DNA from: JAKJEP01 sp964580995
GTDB lineage: Bacteria > Planctomycetota > Phycisphaerae > Sedimentisphaerales > SM23-30
DNA: 64,000 nt
Assembly: GCA_964580995.1 (NCBI GenBank)
Contig: CAZOMV010000012.1
Span: 8,362-72,361 of the forward strand
Direction: 5' to 3'
Positions 1 to 8,077 of this stretch are shown here, piece by piece. The position numbers were made by a program, and so were the translations under genes. The notes below the pieces were generated by a model. That model saw only the letters and a program-made list of their open reading frames with translations, was not told where the DNA came from and did no database searches. The number at the start of each line of letters is the position of its first letter. The first letter of the stretch is position 1.

Positions 1-213
1 TGGCTCACCGAACATGTGCTGGGGATCAAGGTCATGGAGCCGGGCTGCAAGGTGATCAGGATCGAGCCGCACCTGGCCGATTTACAATGGGCGCAGGGGA
101 CGTTTCCCACCCCCCAGGGCATCCTGAAAGTTAAGCACACCAAACAGCCGGACGGTACGATTCAGAGCGAGATTGAAGCGCCGCAGGGTGTGGAGATTAT
201 CAAACCAAACTGA
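1..213 (+). CDS. C-terminal fragment of an alpha-L-rhamnosidase-like glycosidase (5' end outside window)
   Basis: The reading frame is open from base 1 and ends at 213, leaving the last 70 residues. The pattern of a Gly-rich turn (LGIKVMEPGCK), then RIEPHL, then a W-A-x-G-T-x-P-T-P-x-G block and a short beta-rich tail is what I know from the C-terminal beta-sandwich of GH78 alpha-L-rhamnosidases. The catalytic (alpha/alpha)6 domain lies upstream of the window, so activity cannot be judged. An enzyme of this family would remove rhamnose from plant or algal polysaccharide or glycosides, fitting a polysaccharide-degrading planctomycete. A hairpin directly after the stop looks like its terminator. 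The family call is moderate; that it is the end of a secreted or cytoplasmic glycosidase is fairly sure. Confidence 0.65.
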   Translation, partial: WLTEHVLGIKVMEPGCKVIRIEPHLADLQWAQGTFPTPQGILKVKHTKQPDGTIQSEIEAPQGVEIIKPN

Positions 214-216
214 TAC

Positions 217-263
217 CTTGCCAGATGATGGTCCATCGGGTTTGCCATCATGCAAGTATTTTT
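217..263 (+). terminator. Rho-independent terminator after the glycosidase
   Basis: The arms CTTGC...ATGATGG and CCATCAT...GCAAG pair, with a 3-base bulge on the left arm, and are followed by TATTTTT. It starts 3 bases after the stop codon of the glycosidase fragment. Confidence 0.7.
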
Positions 264-413
264 GTCGGGGGGATTCTGCCTCTGGGTGGGCATGGTTTAT
301 TATCCAATTCAGCAGAATCCGGGAAATTTACGCAATTTTACTTTTTTTAGAGTAAAATGGATGTTTCAGGTGTGTAGTAGGTAGAAGATGAATGTTTCAG
401 GCAAGGAAGGCGG

Positions 414-959
414 ATGCTGGAAGATACATGGCTGCTGCTGAGATTCAAACGCGGAAATCCCGAGGCGCTGCGCCGCCTGTATGAAAAGTACCGGGTTTAT
501 TTGCTCCGGCTGGCGGCGGCCCTTTTGGCTGACAAGCATATGGCGGAGGACGTGGTACATGATGTTTTTCTCCGCCTGGTGCAGTCCGCCGATGGGCTTA
601 AACTTTCGGGAAGCCTGAAGAGTTATTTGCGGACCTGTGTGGTGAATGGCGTGCGCAATAAGGCCCGGGCGGCAAAGATACGAGCTGCCGTGAGCCTGGA
701 GGAGGCGGATTTGGCTGGGGCGGATACGGATGGTGCCAGCCAATGGATTATTCTGAAAGAGGAGTCGCAGCGGATTCATCAGGCCCTGGCCCAGTTGCCG
801 GGAGAGCAGCGGGAAGTGATCGCGCTGCATCTGTACGGCGAGATGAAATTTCGCGAAATCGCCGGCTGGCAGGAGGTGTCGATCAAGACGATTCAGAGCC
901 GGTATCGGTATGGATTGGAGAAACTGCGGTTGCTGTTAGATGGTGAGGTTGAAAAATGA
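414..959 (+). CDS. ECF-type RNA polymerase sigma factor
   Basis: This 181-residue protein has the two-domain ECF plan. Region 2 is at about residues 20-90 (LYEKYRVYLLRLAAAL, then AEDVVHDVFLRLV), and region 4 is at about 125-175 with a helix-turn-helix (FREIAGWQEVSIKTIQSRYR). It should redirect RNA polymerase to a small set of promoters. A good ribosome binding site (AAGGAAGG) lies 3 bases ahead of the ATG. Its stop overlaps the start of the next gene in an ATGA, so the two are translationally coupled, as expected for a sigma factor and its partner. The ECF subgroup and its signal cannot be told from sequence. Confidence 0.9.
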   Translation: MLEDTWLLLRFKRGNPEALRRLYEKYRVYLLRLAAALLADKHMAEDVVHDVFLRLVQSADGLKLSGSLKSYLRTCVVNGVRNKARAAKIRAAVSLEEADLAGADTDGASQWIILKEESQRIHQALAQLPGEQREVIALHLYGEMKFREIAGWQEVSIKTIQSRYRYGLEKLRLLLDGEVEK

Positions 960-1399
960 AGCCTATAAGAAAAATAGAAAAGTTACTTGCCCGGTTTGAT
1001 ATTGAGGTCAACAGCCAGCAGGACCGGGCGGTTCTCGATAAATTGCTTGATGCCCAGGCGGAGCGAAAAATAACCGGGGCTTCTTTATCGGTTTTTGACG
1101 CATTCAGAATAATGATACGCAGCAGAATGATACAAATTATGACGGCTACCATTATTATTGGGATTGGTTTTTTCAGTGTTTATGAATGGGGAGAAAGAGG
1201 TGAGATCGTATCGCAGCCGATTCCGCAAGAGGTTAGGTCTCCGGCGGATTTGACTACTCTGGGGGCACTTCGCTTTGCCTATTGCCGGGGAGGGATAGAA
1301 CTGGTGGAAAAAATATGCGATCAAGCGATATCCAGGTCCGGACCGCGGCCGGCAGAGATATCGAGATGGGACTATTTTCAAGAAAGCAACAATCAGTAA
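956..1399 (+). CDS. Small single-pass membrane protein coupled to the ECF sigma factor (putative anti-sigma or sensor)
   Basis: The protein has 147 residues. Its N-terminal 45 or so residues are charged and helical (MKPIRKIEKLLARFDIEV..., then DKLLDAQAERK). One hydrophobic segment follows at about residues 57-74 (IQIMTATIIIGIGFFSVY), then a short outer tail with two Cys. The layout of a cytoplasmic helical part, one membrane helix and an ATGA overlap with an ECF sigma gene fits a membrane anti-sigma factor. I recognise the same arrangement from other Phycisphaerae, but no classical zinc-binding anti-sigma motif (HxxxCxxC) is visible. The role is inferred from context only. Confidence 0.6.
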   Translation: MKPIRKIEKLLARFDIEVNSQQDRAVLDKLLDAQAERKITGASLSVFDAFRIMIRSRMIQIMTATIIIGIGFFSVYEWGERGEIVSQPIPQEVRSPADLTTLGALRFAYCRGGIELVEKICDQAISRSGPRPAEISRWDYFQESNNQ

Positions 1400-1416
1400 T
1401 TGGAAAGGATACCGTT

Positions 1417-2625
1417 ATGAGGATTACCAACAAAAGAAAAATGATACATGGCATGGGGATCGGATTTGTGATTATGATGCTGCAATTGTCGGCCCTGGCA
1501 TTGCCGTCTGACCCGGAGAATGCAGCGCTGCTGTATTATCAGGCCTTTTGCCGCTATGAAAAACCAAGCGAAACAATCGATGAAAAAGTCAGGGATCTGG
1601 CGGAAGGGAAAATCCAGCCGGATCCGGAGATGGTAAAATATATCGAGAGCTGCCGTCCTGCGATCGAACTGGCTGTAAAGGCCGCTGAACTCGGCCAATG
1701 CGACTGGGGGATTTTATATTCTGAAAAACTAAAGGTTTCGTTGGGCTATGCGGGCGAATCAAGGATGCTGAACCGAATTATCCTAGCTGATGCGAGAATA
1801 GCTATTCAACAAGCTGATTTTGATTTAGCACTTAACCGCTGCTTAACGGCGCGCAAGCTCGGTATCGATGTGGGCAGCAGTTCTAATTTGGTAATTTTCC
1901 TGGTGGATAGAACACTCGAAAGAAACGCGAACCAAGTTATTCAGGATATTCTCTCCGGCAGTAAACTAGAACTGCGAATTCTGGAAAAACTTCAATCCCG
2001 GCTCAGGGAACTTGACGGTATGATGCGGCCAATTGAATTCTATTTTAAAGCGGAACAGGAGGTTATGGCTTCGTATATGACTGCTGAACAAATCCGAGAC
2101 ATTTTCAACCTGATTGATCCCGGTGAATTTAAGGAAAAACAGACTTGTTGTCAATCCGCACATGAATTGATCCTTCATGCTGACGAGGAGTTCGTGAGGA
2201 AAAATTTGGCGTTTTATAACCGCGTCTGGTCAGAGATATATCCCGCGATTCAACTGCCCTACCCGCAGGCTTATAAGAAACTTGTGGAACTTCAGGGAGA
2301 GTATATTGACAGTAATATGGATTGCGGGAAAAATCCCGAGTCTGTTATGTCGGTTCTTCTGTGTATTCCTTGGAATAGACTTTATCATTGTTATGTTCAG
2401 CATAAGGTTTTCTCGAATGTCTTGCTGGCGGCGGTTGAAATCTATATAATCGCTGACAGGACCGGGAAATTGCCCGATTCGCTGCCGGAGGGGCTGCCGA
2501 AGGATTTATTCAGCGGGAAGGATTTCCAATACCGGAAAACGGAGGATGGCTTTGTCCTTCGCTGCCAGGGGGAGGATTTGAGGGAACACAAATACCATGA
2601 ATATGAATTCAAGGTAAAGAAATAA
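1417..2625 (+). CDS. Secreted helical protein of unknown function, third gene of the ECF module
   Basis: The start is placed at the ATG at 1417, preceded by AAAGGAT. This gives a clean signal peptide (MRITNKRKMIHGMGIGFVIM..., cleavage near ALA-LPS at about residue 29). The mature start, DPENAALLYYQAF, is a phrase I associate with a planctomycete-specific secreted family. The 402-residue body is mostly helical, possibly repeat-like, and has no motif I can tie to an enzyme. It lies 17 bases after the putative anti-sigma gene and ends at a strong terminator, so it is probably transcribed with the sigma factor. It may be an outer-face sensor or structural partner, but no function can be assigned. 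Confidence 0.7.
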   Translation: MRITNKRKMIHGMGIGFVIMMLQLSALALPSDPENAALLYYQAFCRYEKPSETIDEKVRDLAEGKIQPDPEMVKYIESCRPAIELAVKAAELGQCDWGILYSEKLKVSLGYAGESRMLNRIILADARIAIQQADFDLALNRCLTARKLGIDVGSSSNLVIFLVDRTLERNANQVIQDILSGSKLELRILEKLQSRLRELDGMMRPIEFYFKAEQEVMASYMTAEQIRDIFNLIDPGEFKEKQTCCQSAHELILHADEEFVRKNLAFYNRVWSEIYPAIQLPYPQAYKKLVELQGEYIDSNMDCGKNPESVMSVLLCIPWNRLYHCYVQHKVFSNVLLAAVEIYIIADRTGKLPDSLPEGLPKDLFSGKDFQYRKTEDGFVLRCQGEDLREHKYHEYEFKVKK

Positions 2626-2646
2626 CGTTCGGTTTTACTTTATAAA

Positions 2647-2681
2647 CAGGCTGGGTCAATATCGGCTCAGCCTGTTTTTTT
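2647..2681 (+). terminator. Intrinsic terminator of the ECF module
   Basis: CAGGCTG and CAGCCTG form a 7-bp stem that can be extended with G-U pairs. The loop is short and a run of seven T follows. It lies 21 bases after the stop at 2625 and just before the convergent rpe gene. Confidence 0.85.
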
Positions 2682-2691
2682 ATTCCGCTTT

Positions 2692-3360
2692 TTACCGGCG
2701 GCAGGAATTCAGGATGGCGGCGATGGCGGCGGAGGGGCTGGGCTGGGCGAAGATGGCGTTGCCGGCTACCAGGGTGTCCGCGCCGGCGGCGGTGATGACG
2801 GGGGCGGTGGCGGGATCGATGCCGCCGTCCACTTCCAGCCGCTGGCCGGGGCGGAGCATGGCTTTGATTTCCCGGCAGCGCTGGGGGCTTTCGGGCAGGA
2901 AGCTCTGGCCGCCAAAGCCCGGCTCGACGGACATGAGCAGGACCTTGTCCACCGCGGCGATGATCGGTTTTAACGCAGCGACCGGAGTTTTGGGCTTGAG
3001 GGAGACACCCACCGCACAGCCGAGGTCGCGCAGTTGCTTGATCATGTCCTGGGGGCTGGGGACCGCTTCCAGATGGAAGGTGATGCCGTCGCTGCCGGCC
3101 TTGACGAATTCGGGGGCGTATTGGGGGGCGTCGGAGATCATCAGGTGGGTATCGAAGAAGAGCTTATGATGCGGGCGAATCCATTTAACCAGAACCGGGC
3201 CGAAGGTAAGGTTGGGGACGAAATGTCCGTCCATGACATCCAGGTGCAGGATACGCACGGACTTTTCAATTTCGGCAATATGGGCACTGAGGCGAGAAAA
3301 GTCCGCGCTTAAAATGGACGGGGCCATTTCGATGGTACCGGTGGGGGGCAGTTTCAGCAC
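2692..3360 (-). CDS. rpe: Ribulose-phosphate 3-epimerase
   Basis: The enzyme interconverts ribulose-5-phosphate and xylulose-5-phosphate in the pentose phosphate pathway. The 222 residues show the TIM-barrel family signatures. MAPSILSADFSRL is near the N-terminus, HLDVMDGHFVPNLTFGP carries the metal-binding His and Asp, a second metal His is in FDTHLMI, and MSVEPGFGGQSF and LEVDGGI bind phosphate. The start is a GTG with GAGGA nine bases upstream; an ATG twelve codons in would also keep the barrel intact. It is the last gene of a gap-pgk-rpe run on the minus strand, 22 bases after pgk. This puts pentose phosphate and lower glycolysis under shared transcription. Confidence 0.95.
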   Translation of the reverse strand: MLKLPPTGTIEMAPSILSADFSRLSAHIAEIEKSVRILHLDVMDGHFVPNLTFGPVLVKWIRPHHKLFFDTHLMISDAPQYAPEFVKAGSDGITFHLEAVPSPQDMIKQLRDLGCAVGVSLKPKTPVAALKPIIAAVDKVLLMSVEPGFGGQSFLPESPQRCREIKAMLRPGQRLEVDGGIDPATAPVITAAGADTLVAGNAIFAQPSPSAAIAAILNSCRR

Positions 3361-3382
3361 AGTAAAAATTCCTCGCCGGGGG

Positions 3383-4588
3383 TTAGTCTTCCTTTTCGTC
3401 CAGGATTTCGATGCAGGTGAATTTTCTGCCTTCGAGAAATTCCAGGCTTGCTCCGCCGCCGGTGGAAATATGGGTCATGCGTTCTTCCAGGCCCATCTGT
3501 TCGACGGCCGCGGCGCTGTCACCGCCGCCGATGATGCTTACAGCCCCTTTGTCAGTGGCAGCGGCAATCGCCTCGGCTACCGCTTTGGTACCGGCGTCGA
3601 AGGGTTCCATCTCGAAGACACCCATCGGGCCATTCCATACGATAGTTTTGGCATCGGCAATCTTGCTGGCGAAAAGTTTTCGCGTTTCCGGCCCGATGTC
3701 CAGCCCCTGATAGTCAGCGGGGATATTGCCGGTGTTGGTTTTATGTTCGGCGTGAGCCTTGAATTCTTTGGCGATGACATTGTCCACCGGCAAGACCAGT
3801 TCGCAGCCTTTGGTTTTGGCGGTGGCCAGCAGTTTCATGGCCGTATCCAGCTTGTCCAACTCGCAGATGCTCTGGCCGACTTCGTAGCCCTGGGCCTTGA
3901 AGAAGGTATAGGCCATGCCGCCGCCGATGAGGATGCGGTTGACCTTGGTAATGAGGTTTTCAATGACGGTAATCTTGTCGCTGACCTTGGCGCCGCCGAG
4001 GATGGCGACAAACGGCCGTTTGGGTTTGGCCAGGGCCTCGCCCAGATATTGCAGCTCTTTTTGAATGAGGAATCCGCAGACCCGTTTGCCCTGGCCGAGG
4101 ATGGAGGGGACACCGTACATGGAGGCGTGCTCGCGGTGGGCGGTGCCGAAGGCGTCATTGACGTAGATGTCGGCCAGTTGGGCCAGTTGGGCGGAAAATT
4201 CCGGTTTGTTTTTGGTCTCGCCGGGGTGGAAGCGGAGATTCTCCAGCATAATGACCTCCCCGTTTTTCAGGGCATCAACCATAGCCTGCACCTTCGGGCC
4301 GATGCAATCGGGGGCCATCTTGACAGGCTTACCGAGCAGTTCGCCCAGCCGTTTGGCGGCGGGAGCCATGGAGTATTTGGGATCGGGGGCGTCTTTGGGC
4401 CGGCCCAGGTGCGAGGCCAGCACCAGTCTGGCTCCGCCTTTCAGCGCGGCCTGGATGCTCGGCAGTGCCATCTGGATGCGCCGATCGTTGGTGATGTTGC
4501 CCTTGTCATCGAGGGGGACATTAAAATCCACCCGCATAAATACCCGTTTGCCTTTTACGTCGATATCCGCGATTGTTTTTTTGGCCAT
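3383..4588 (-). CDS. pgk: Phosphoglycerate kinase
   Basis: The enzyme transfers the acyl phosphate of 1,3-bisphosphoglycerate to ADP. It is full length (401 residues), with the N-terminal substrate motif (MRVDFNVPLDDKGN), the Arg/His loop (LASHLGRPK), VNDAFGTAHREHAS, the hinge and nucleotide motif LGGAKVSDKI, and the C-terminal ISTGGGASLEFLEG. The ATG follows a GAAAGG sequence. It sits between gap (upstream) and rpe (downstream). The spacer to gap contains an inverted repeat that may tune read-through. Confidence 0.97.
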   Translation of the reverse strand: MAKKTIADIDVKGKRVFMRVDFNVPLDDKGNITNDRRIQMALPSIQAALKGGARLVLASHLGRPKDAPDPKYSMAPAAKRLGELLGKPVKMAPDCIGPKVQAMVDALKNGEVIMLENLRFHPGETKNKPEFSAQLAQLADIYVNDAFGTAHREHASMYGVPSILGQGKRVCGFLIQKELQYLGEALAKPKRPFVAILGGAKVSDKITVIENLITKVNRILIGGGMAYTFFKAQGYEVGQSICELDKLDTAMKLLATAKTKGCELVLPVDNVIAKEFKAHAEHKTNTGNIPADYQGLDIGPETRKLFASKIADAKTIVWNGPMGVFEMEPFDAGTKAVAEAIAAATDKGAVSIIGGGDSAAAVEQMGLEERMTHISTGGGASLEFLEGRKFTCIEILDEKED

Positions 4589-4620
4589 GGCTGGGACCTT
4601 TCAAGTAAGAGCTGATAGAA

Positions 4621-4657
4621 AGTAAGGGCTCCGGCTTAGATGGCAGAAGCCCTTACT
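4621..4657 (-). promoter_or_regulatory. Inverted repeat between gap and pgk
   Basis: A perfect 10-bp inverted repeat (AGTAAGGGCT / AGCCCTTACT) with a 17-base loop lies between the gap stop and the pgk start. On the minus strand it is followed by TTTCTATC rather than a true U-run. It is better read as an mRNA-processing or partial-termination hairpin than a strong terminator. Confidence 0.5.
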
Positions 4658-4677
4658 TGATATATTCAACAATTCCA

Positions 4678-5709
4678 TTACAGCAGAGAGGCAAGTTTCT
4701 TCATGATGTCAACGGTCCGGTTGGAATAACCCCATTCATTGTCATACCAGCTAACGACCTTAACCAGGTTGGAGCCGGTTTTGGGCATGACCATGGTGGA
4801 AAGGGCGTCGAAGATGCTGGAGTGGCTATTGCCGATGATGTCGCTGCTGACGATCGGCTCGTCGCAGTATTCCAGAATGCCCTTCAGTTCGCCGGCGGCC
4901 GCGGCTTTGACGGCGGCGTTGATTTCATCGGCGGTGACGGACTTTTTCAGTTCGGCGACCAGATCCACCCGGCTGCCGGTCATGACCGGAACCCGCATGG
5001 CGAAGCCGTCCAGCTTGCCGTTGAGTTCGGGAATAACTTCACCGACGGCGCGGGCGGCACCGGTGGTGGTGGGGATGATGTTGGGCGCGGCGGCCCGGGC
5101 GCGGCGGAGGTCCTTGTGGACGATGTCCAGAACGACCTGGTCGTTGGTATAAGCGTGGATGGTGGTCATCATGCCGCGTTCGATGCCGAAAGCCTTGTGG
5201 ATGACCTTGGCCAGGGGGGCCAGGCAGTTGGTGGTGCAACTGGCGTTGGAAACGCATTGATGTTCCTTTTTGAGGATGTTGTCATTCACGCCCAGCACCA
5301 CGGTGGCGTCGATCTTATCGGCGGCGGGAACGCTGAGGATGACTTTCTTGGCCCCGGCTTTGATATGATCGCCGTAGCCGCCTTTTTCGCTCTCGCGTTT
5401 GCGGAAAACGCCGGTCGATTCCAGAATGATCTGGGCACCCAGCTCACCCCAGGGGAGTTTGGCGGGGCTTTTTTCGGCCAAGGTTTTGATTTTTTTGCCA
5501 TCAACGATAATGGCACCTTCTTCGGCGCTGACCTGCCCTTGATATTTGCCCATGATAGTGTCATATTTGAAGAGATGGGCATTGGTTTTACTGTCGGTGA
5601 GGTCATTGATCGCCACGACTTCGAATTCGCTGGTGCGGGCGGCCAGAATACGCATGACCGTTCTGCCAATTCTACCAAAACCATTGATACCTACCTTGAT
5701 CGGTGCCAT
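4678..5709 (-). CDS. gap: Glyceraldehyde-3-phosphate dehydrogenase
   Basis: The enzyme oxidises glyceraldehyde-3-phosphate to 1,3-bisphosphoglycerate with NAD. It has 343 residues. The Rossmann motif is GINGFGRIGR, and Asp36 (INDLTD) suits NAD rather than NADP. The catalytic Cys158 lies in SNASCTTNC, and the C-terminal WYDNEWGYSNR motif is intact. The start ATG has CAAGGAG seven bases upstream. It is the first gene of the gap-pgk-rpe unit, so the promoter should lie in the 187-base gap to the TSUP gene. Confidence 0.97.
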   Translation of the reverse strand: MAPIKVGINGFGRIGRTVMRILAARTSEFEVVAINDLTDSKTNAHLFKYDTIMGKYQGQVSAEEGAIIVDGKKIKTLAEKSPAKLPWGELGAQIILESTGVFRKRESEKGGYGDHIKAGAKKVILSVPAADKIDATVVLGVNDNILKKEHQCVSNASCTTNCLAPLAKVIHKAFGIERGMMTTIHAYTNDQVVLDIVHKDLRRARAAAPNIIPTTTGAARAVGEVIPELNGKLDGFAMRVPVMTGSRVDLVAELKKSVTADEINAAVKAAAAGELKGILEYCDEPIVSSDIIGNSHSSIFDALSTMVMPKTGSNLVKVVSWYDNEWGYSNRTVDIMKKLASLL

Positions 5710-5896
5710 TCTAATAACTCCTTGTAAATTAAATCTTTAACCATACTTTTCTTATACACCCAGAACATAACTTCTATCCTGGTTCCATCTTTCCCCCCCC
5801 AGTGGTTACAGGGACTTGACCCGGTAACTCCACAACAAGGTATCGACAAGTTTTCTGATGTCAAGTAATTTTATGCAGGTTGTTGATGAAAGTTGG

Positions 5897-6646
5897 TTAA
5901 AAAGCCCGCAGGCAAAGATATATGGATGTAACAACGGCCAAAACGGTGACGAGGGTATTGAAGAGTTTTTGCGGGACTACATGGACGAGTTTGTAACCCA
6001 ATATACCGCCGATACATATGCAAGGGATCAGAATCAGGTTGACCAGCAGGGAGGCCGGGCTGATGAGGCCTAAATCCAGGCTGAAGGGGACTTTAACCAT
6101 ATTAATAATCCAGAAAAACCAGGCGGAAGTACCGACGAAATCCCGTTTATCTAACCGCATGGCTAGCAGATAGATAGTCATTATGGGACCGGCGGCGTTG
6201 GCCAGCATACTGGTCCCGCCGGCCAGGATGCCCATCAGGGCGGCGAACCACCAGATGGTCGGGATGGGATGATCTGCGCCTAAACGGCTGTTGCGCCAAG
6301 TGGTTACGGCAATAAGCAGCAGGGTGATAACGCCGATGAGGGGCATTAGTATATCATCGCTGACGATGTCCAGGCAATAATAGCCGGCCACAATACCCAG
6401 AATAGCCCAAGGGATGAGCTTGAATAGCTGTTTCCATTGTACGTGCTTACGCCAGAAGAAGATGGCCATGATGTCGGCTAGGCAGAGTATCGGCAGGAGA
6501 AAGCCGGTGGACTGGCGGGCGGGCAGGATGATGGCTAGCATGGGAACGACCAGGACGCCGCTGCCCGGGACGCCCATCTTGGAAAAGCCGATTAGCGCGG
6601 CACAAACCGCCACAATTACCCATTGCATCATATCTAATTCGAGCAT
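5897..6646 (-). CDS. TSUP (TauE/SafE) family membrane transporter
   Basis: This 249-residue protein is almost wholly hydrophobic, with about eight predicted membrane segments. The repeated GFSKMGVPGSG and GILAGGTSMLANAAGP motifs mark the two halves of the TauE/SafE family, whose members export sulfite, organosulfonates or related small anions. AAGGA lies seven bases ahead of the ATG. It is transcribed divergently from the GntR gene, sharing a 137-base intergenic region, but the operator found there overlaps the rightward promoter only. The substrate is unknown. Confidence 0.88.
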   Translation of the reverse strand: MLELDMMQWVIVAVCAALIGFSKMGVPGSGVLVVPMLAIILPARQSTGFLLPILCLADIMAIFFWRKHVQWKQLFKLIPWAILGIVAGYYCLDIVSDDILMPLIGVITLLLIAVTTWRNSRLGADHPIPTIWWFAALMGILAGGTSMLANAAGPIMTIYLLAMRLDKRDFVGTSAWFFWIINMVKVPFSLDLGLISPASLLVNLILIPCICIGGILGYKLVHVVPQKLFNTLVTVLAVVTSIYLCLRAF

Positions 6647-6718
6647 AAACGGTCCTTATATAAAAGGAGGTATTCTAACAGGAAACTAAAACATTTTAGC
6701 GGAAAATGGGCGGAAAAT

Positions 6719-6746
6719 TTGACAAGGGGGAATTTTGTGGTATATT
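6719..6746 (+). promoter_or_regulatory. Sigma-70 promoter of the gntR-ABC operon
   Basis: TTGACA at 6719-6724 and TATATT at 6741-6746 are separated by 16 bases. They lie about 40 bases ahead of the gntR start, and the -10 box abuts the operator palindrome. Confidence 0.7.
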
Positions 6747-6767
6747 GTACTAGTAGTAATAGTACAA
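6745..6767 (+). promoter_or_regulatory. GntR/YtrA-type operator palindrome
   Basis: The perfect 8-bp arms TTGTACTA and TAGTACAA are separated by seven bases (GTAGTAA). They overlap the end of the -10 box and the expected transcription start. The GTACTA/TAGTAC half-sites are of the kind bound by YtrA-subfamily GntR regulators, so autorepression by the adjacent gene is likely. The binding itself is inferred. Confidence 0.75.
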
Positions 6768-6783
6768 GTATGAAGGTTATTAT

Positions 6784-7188
6784 ATGCAGATACAGATTGA
6801 CCATGCGTCGGAACGGGCGGTGTATCAGCAGATCATCGATCAGGTCCGGCGGGATATTGCGTTGGGGAGGCTGAGAACGGGGGAGAAGCTGCCGACGGTG
6901 CGGCAATTGGCGGGGCAACTGCTGATTAATCCTAATACTATTGCCAAGGCGTATCGGACGCTGGAGCAGGATAAAATTATCGTAACCCGTTCCGGCGCTG
7001 GGGCTTATATTGCTCCGTTGAGCAGTAATCTGAGCGGGGAAGTGCGGGAGAGGATCATCCGGCAACAGATGGAGCGGCTGGCGGTGGACGCGGTGCATAT
7101 GCAGATTGACCGGAAAACGTTGACGGAGTGGTTTATGCAGACGATGGATACTTTTAATCTGGGATCGGAGGGTTCGCATGAGCAATGA
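6784..7188 (+). CDS. GntR-family transcriptional regulator, YtrA subfamily
   Basis: The protein has 134 residues: an N-terminal winged helix at about residues 8-75 (AVYQQIIDQVRRDIALGRLRTGEKLPTVRQLAGQL, then NPNTIAKAYRTLE) and only a short helical tail. The short effector-less C-terminus is the mark of the YtrA subfamily, whose genes normally precede an ABC transporter, as here. It most likely represses its own operon through the palindrome at 6745-6767. Its 3' end overlaps the ATPase gene by 11 bases. Confidence 0.9.
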   Translation: MQIQIDHASERAVYQQIIDQVRRDIALGRLRTGEKLPTVRQLAGQLLINPNTIAKAYRTLEQDKIIVTRSGAGAYIAPLSSNLSGEVRERIIRQQMERLAVDAVHMQIDRKTLTEWFMQTMDTFNLGSEGSHEQ

Positions 7189-8077
7189 GGCGATCGTCCT
7201 ATCGAATCTGGTGAAATATTACGAGGGCCGGTGCGTGCTGGACGGGATTGACCTGGTGATTCCGCTGGGGTGCATCTACGGGCTGCTGGGGCGGAACGGG
7301 GCGGGCAAGACCACGATTATCCGGATGCTGCTGGGGCTGGAGCCGGTGACGCGGGGGGCGGTGAAGCTGCTGGGCAGGGAGGCGGCGCGGCTGACGGCGG
7401 AGGAGCGGGGTCGGATCGGGTATGTGGCGGAGGGGCACCACCTGATCCAGGGGTACAAGGTGAGCAAGCTGGCGGACCTGTGCCGCAGCCTGTCGCGTCG
7501 GTGGGACGGGGAATTTTTCGATAAGCTGATGCAGACGTTCCGGCTGCCGCTGAATCGCAAGGTCAAGCAATTATCGACGGGGATGCGGGCGCAGTTGAAT
7601 CTGGCGCTGGCGATGGCGAGCCAGCCGGAGCTGCTGATCCTGGACGACCCGACGCTGGGGCTGGATACCATCGCCCGGCGGCAGTTTCTGGAGCTGGCGA
7701 TCGAGCTGATCGGGCAGGACGGGCGGACGATTCTGTTCAGTTCGCACATACTCAGCGATGTGGAGCGGATCGCGGACCGGATCGGGATTTTAGCGGCGGG
7801 CAAGCTGGTGGTGGACTGCGGGCTGGAAGAGCTGAAAGGCCGGGTGAAAAAACTGCGGGTGATTTTCCCGGAGGAAGCGCCGGCGAATTTGTACCTGACC
7901 GAAATTATTAACCGGCAAAGCAGCGGGCGGGAGATGATTCTGACGGTTGCCAACTGGAATGAACAGAAACGGGCCATATTGGAGACCTTCCACCCGGAAT
8001 CCTGCACGGAAATCCCGATGACGCTGGAAGATATTTTTATTGAATGCACCCAACCCATTCAGGAGGTGACAATATGA
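7178..8077 (+). CDS. ABC transporter ATP-binding protein
   Basis: The protein has 299 residues with a complete nucleotide-binding domain: Walker A GRNGAGKT at residues 38-45, an LSTGM signature, Walker B LLILDDP and the H-loop SSHILSDVE. A roughly 80-residue C-terminal extension follows. It resembles the YtrB/CcmA type that powers small two-component ABC exporters or peptide-sensing systems. GGAGGG precedes the ATG, which lies inside the end of gntR. Its own stop overlaps the next start (ATATGA), so the transporter subunits are translationally coupled. Confidence 0.93.
   Translation: MSNEAIVLSNLVKYYEGRCVLDGIDLVIPLGCIYGLLGRNGAGKTTIIRMLLGLEPVTRGAVKLLGREAARLTAEERGRIGYVAEGHHLIQGYKVSKLADLCRSLSRRWDGEFFDKLMQTFRLPLNRKVKQLSTGMRAQLNLALAMASQPELLILDDPTLGLDTIARRQFLELAIELIGQDGRTILFSSHILSDVERIADRIGILAAGKLVVDCGLEELKGRVKKLRVIFPEEAPANLYLTEIINRQSSGREMILTVANWNEQKRAILETFHPESCTEIPMTLEDIFIECTQPIQEVTI

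Noticed and set aside
3212..4615. Long plus-strand open frame (467 codons) across pgk
   Set aside because: It lies wholly opposite rpe and pgk, both with clear family motifs. Its product is Gly/Phe/Asp-rich low-complexity sequence, as expected for an antisense frame of GC-rich coding DNA.
4657..5727. Plus-strand open frame (356 codons) opposite gap
   Set aside because: Antisense shadow of GAPDH; no ribosome binding site and composition dominated by Gly, Asp and Phe.
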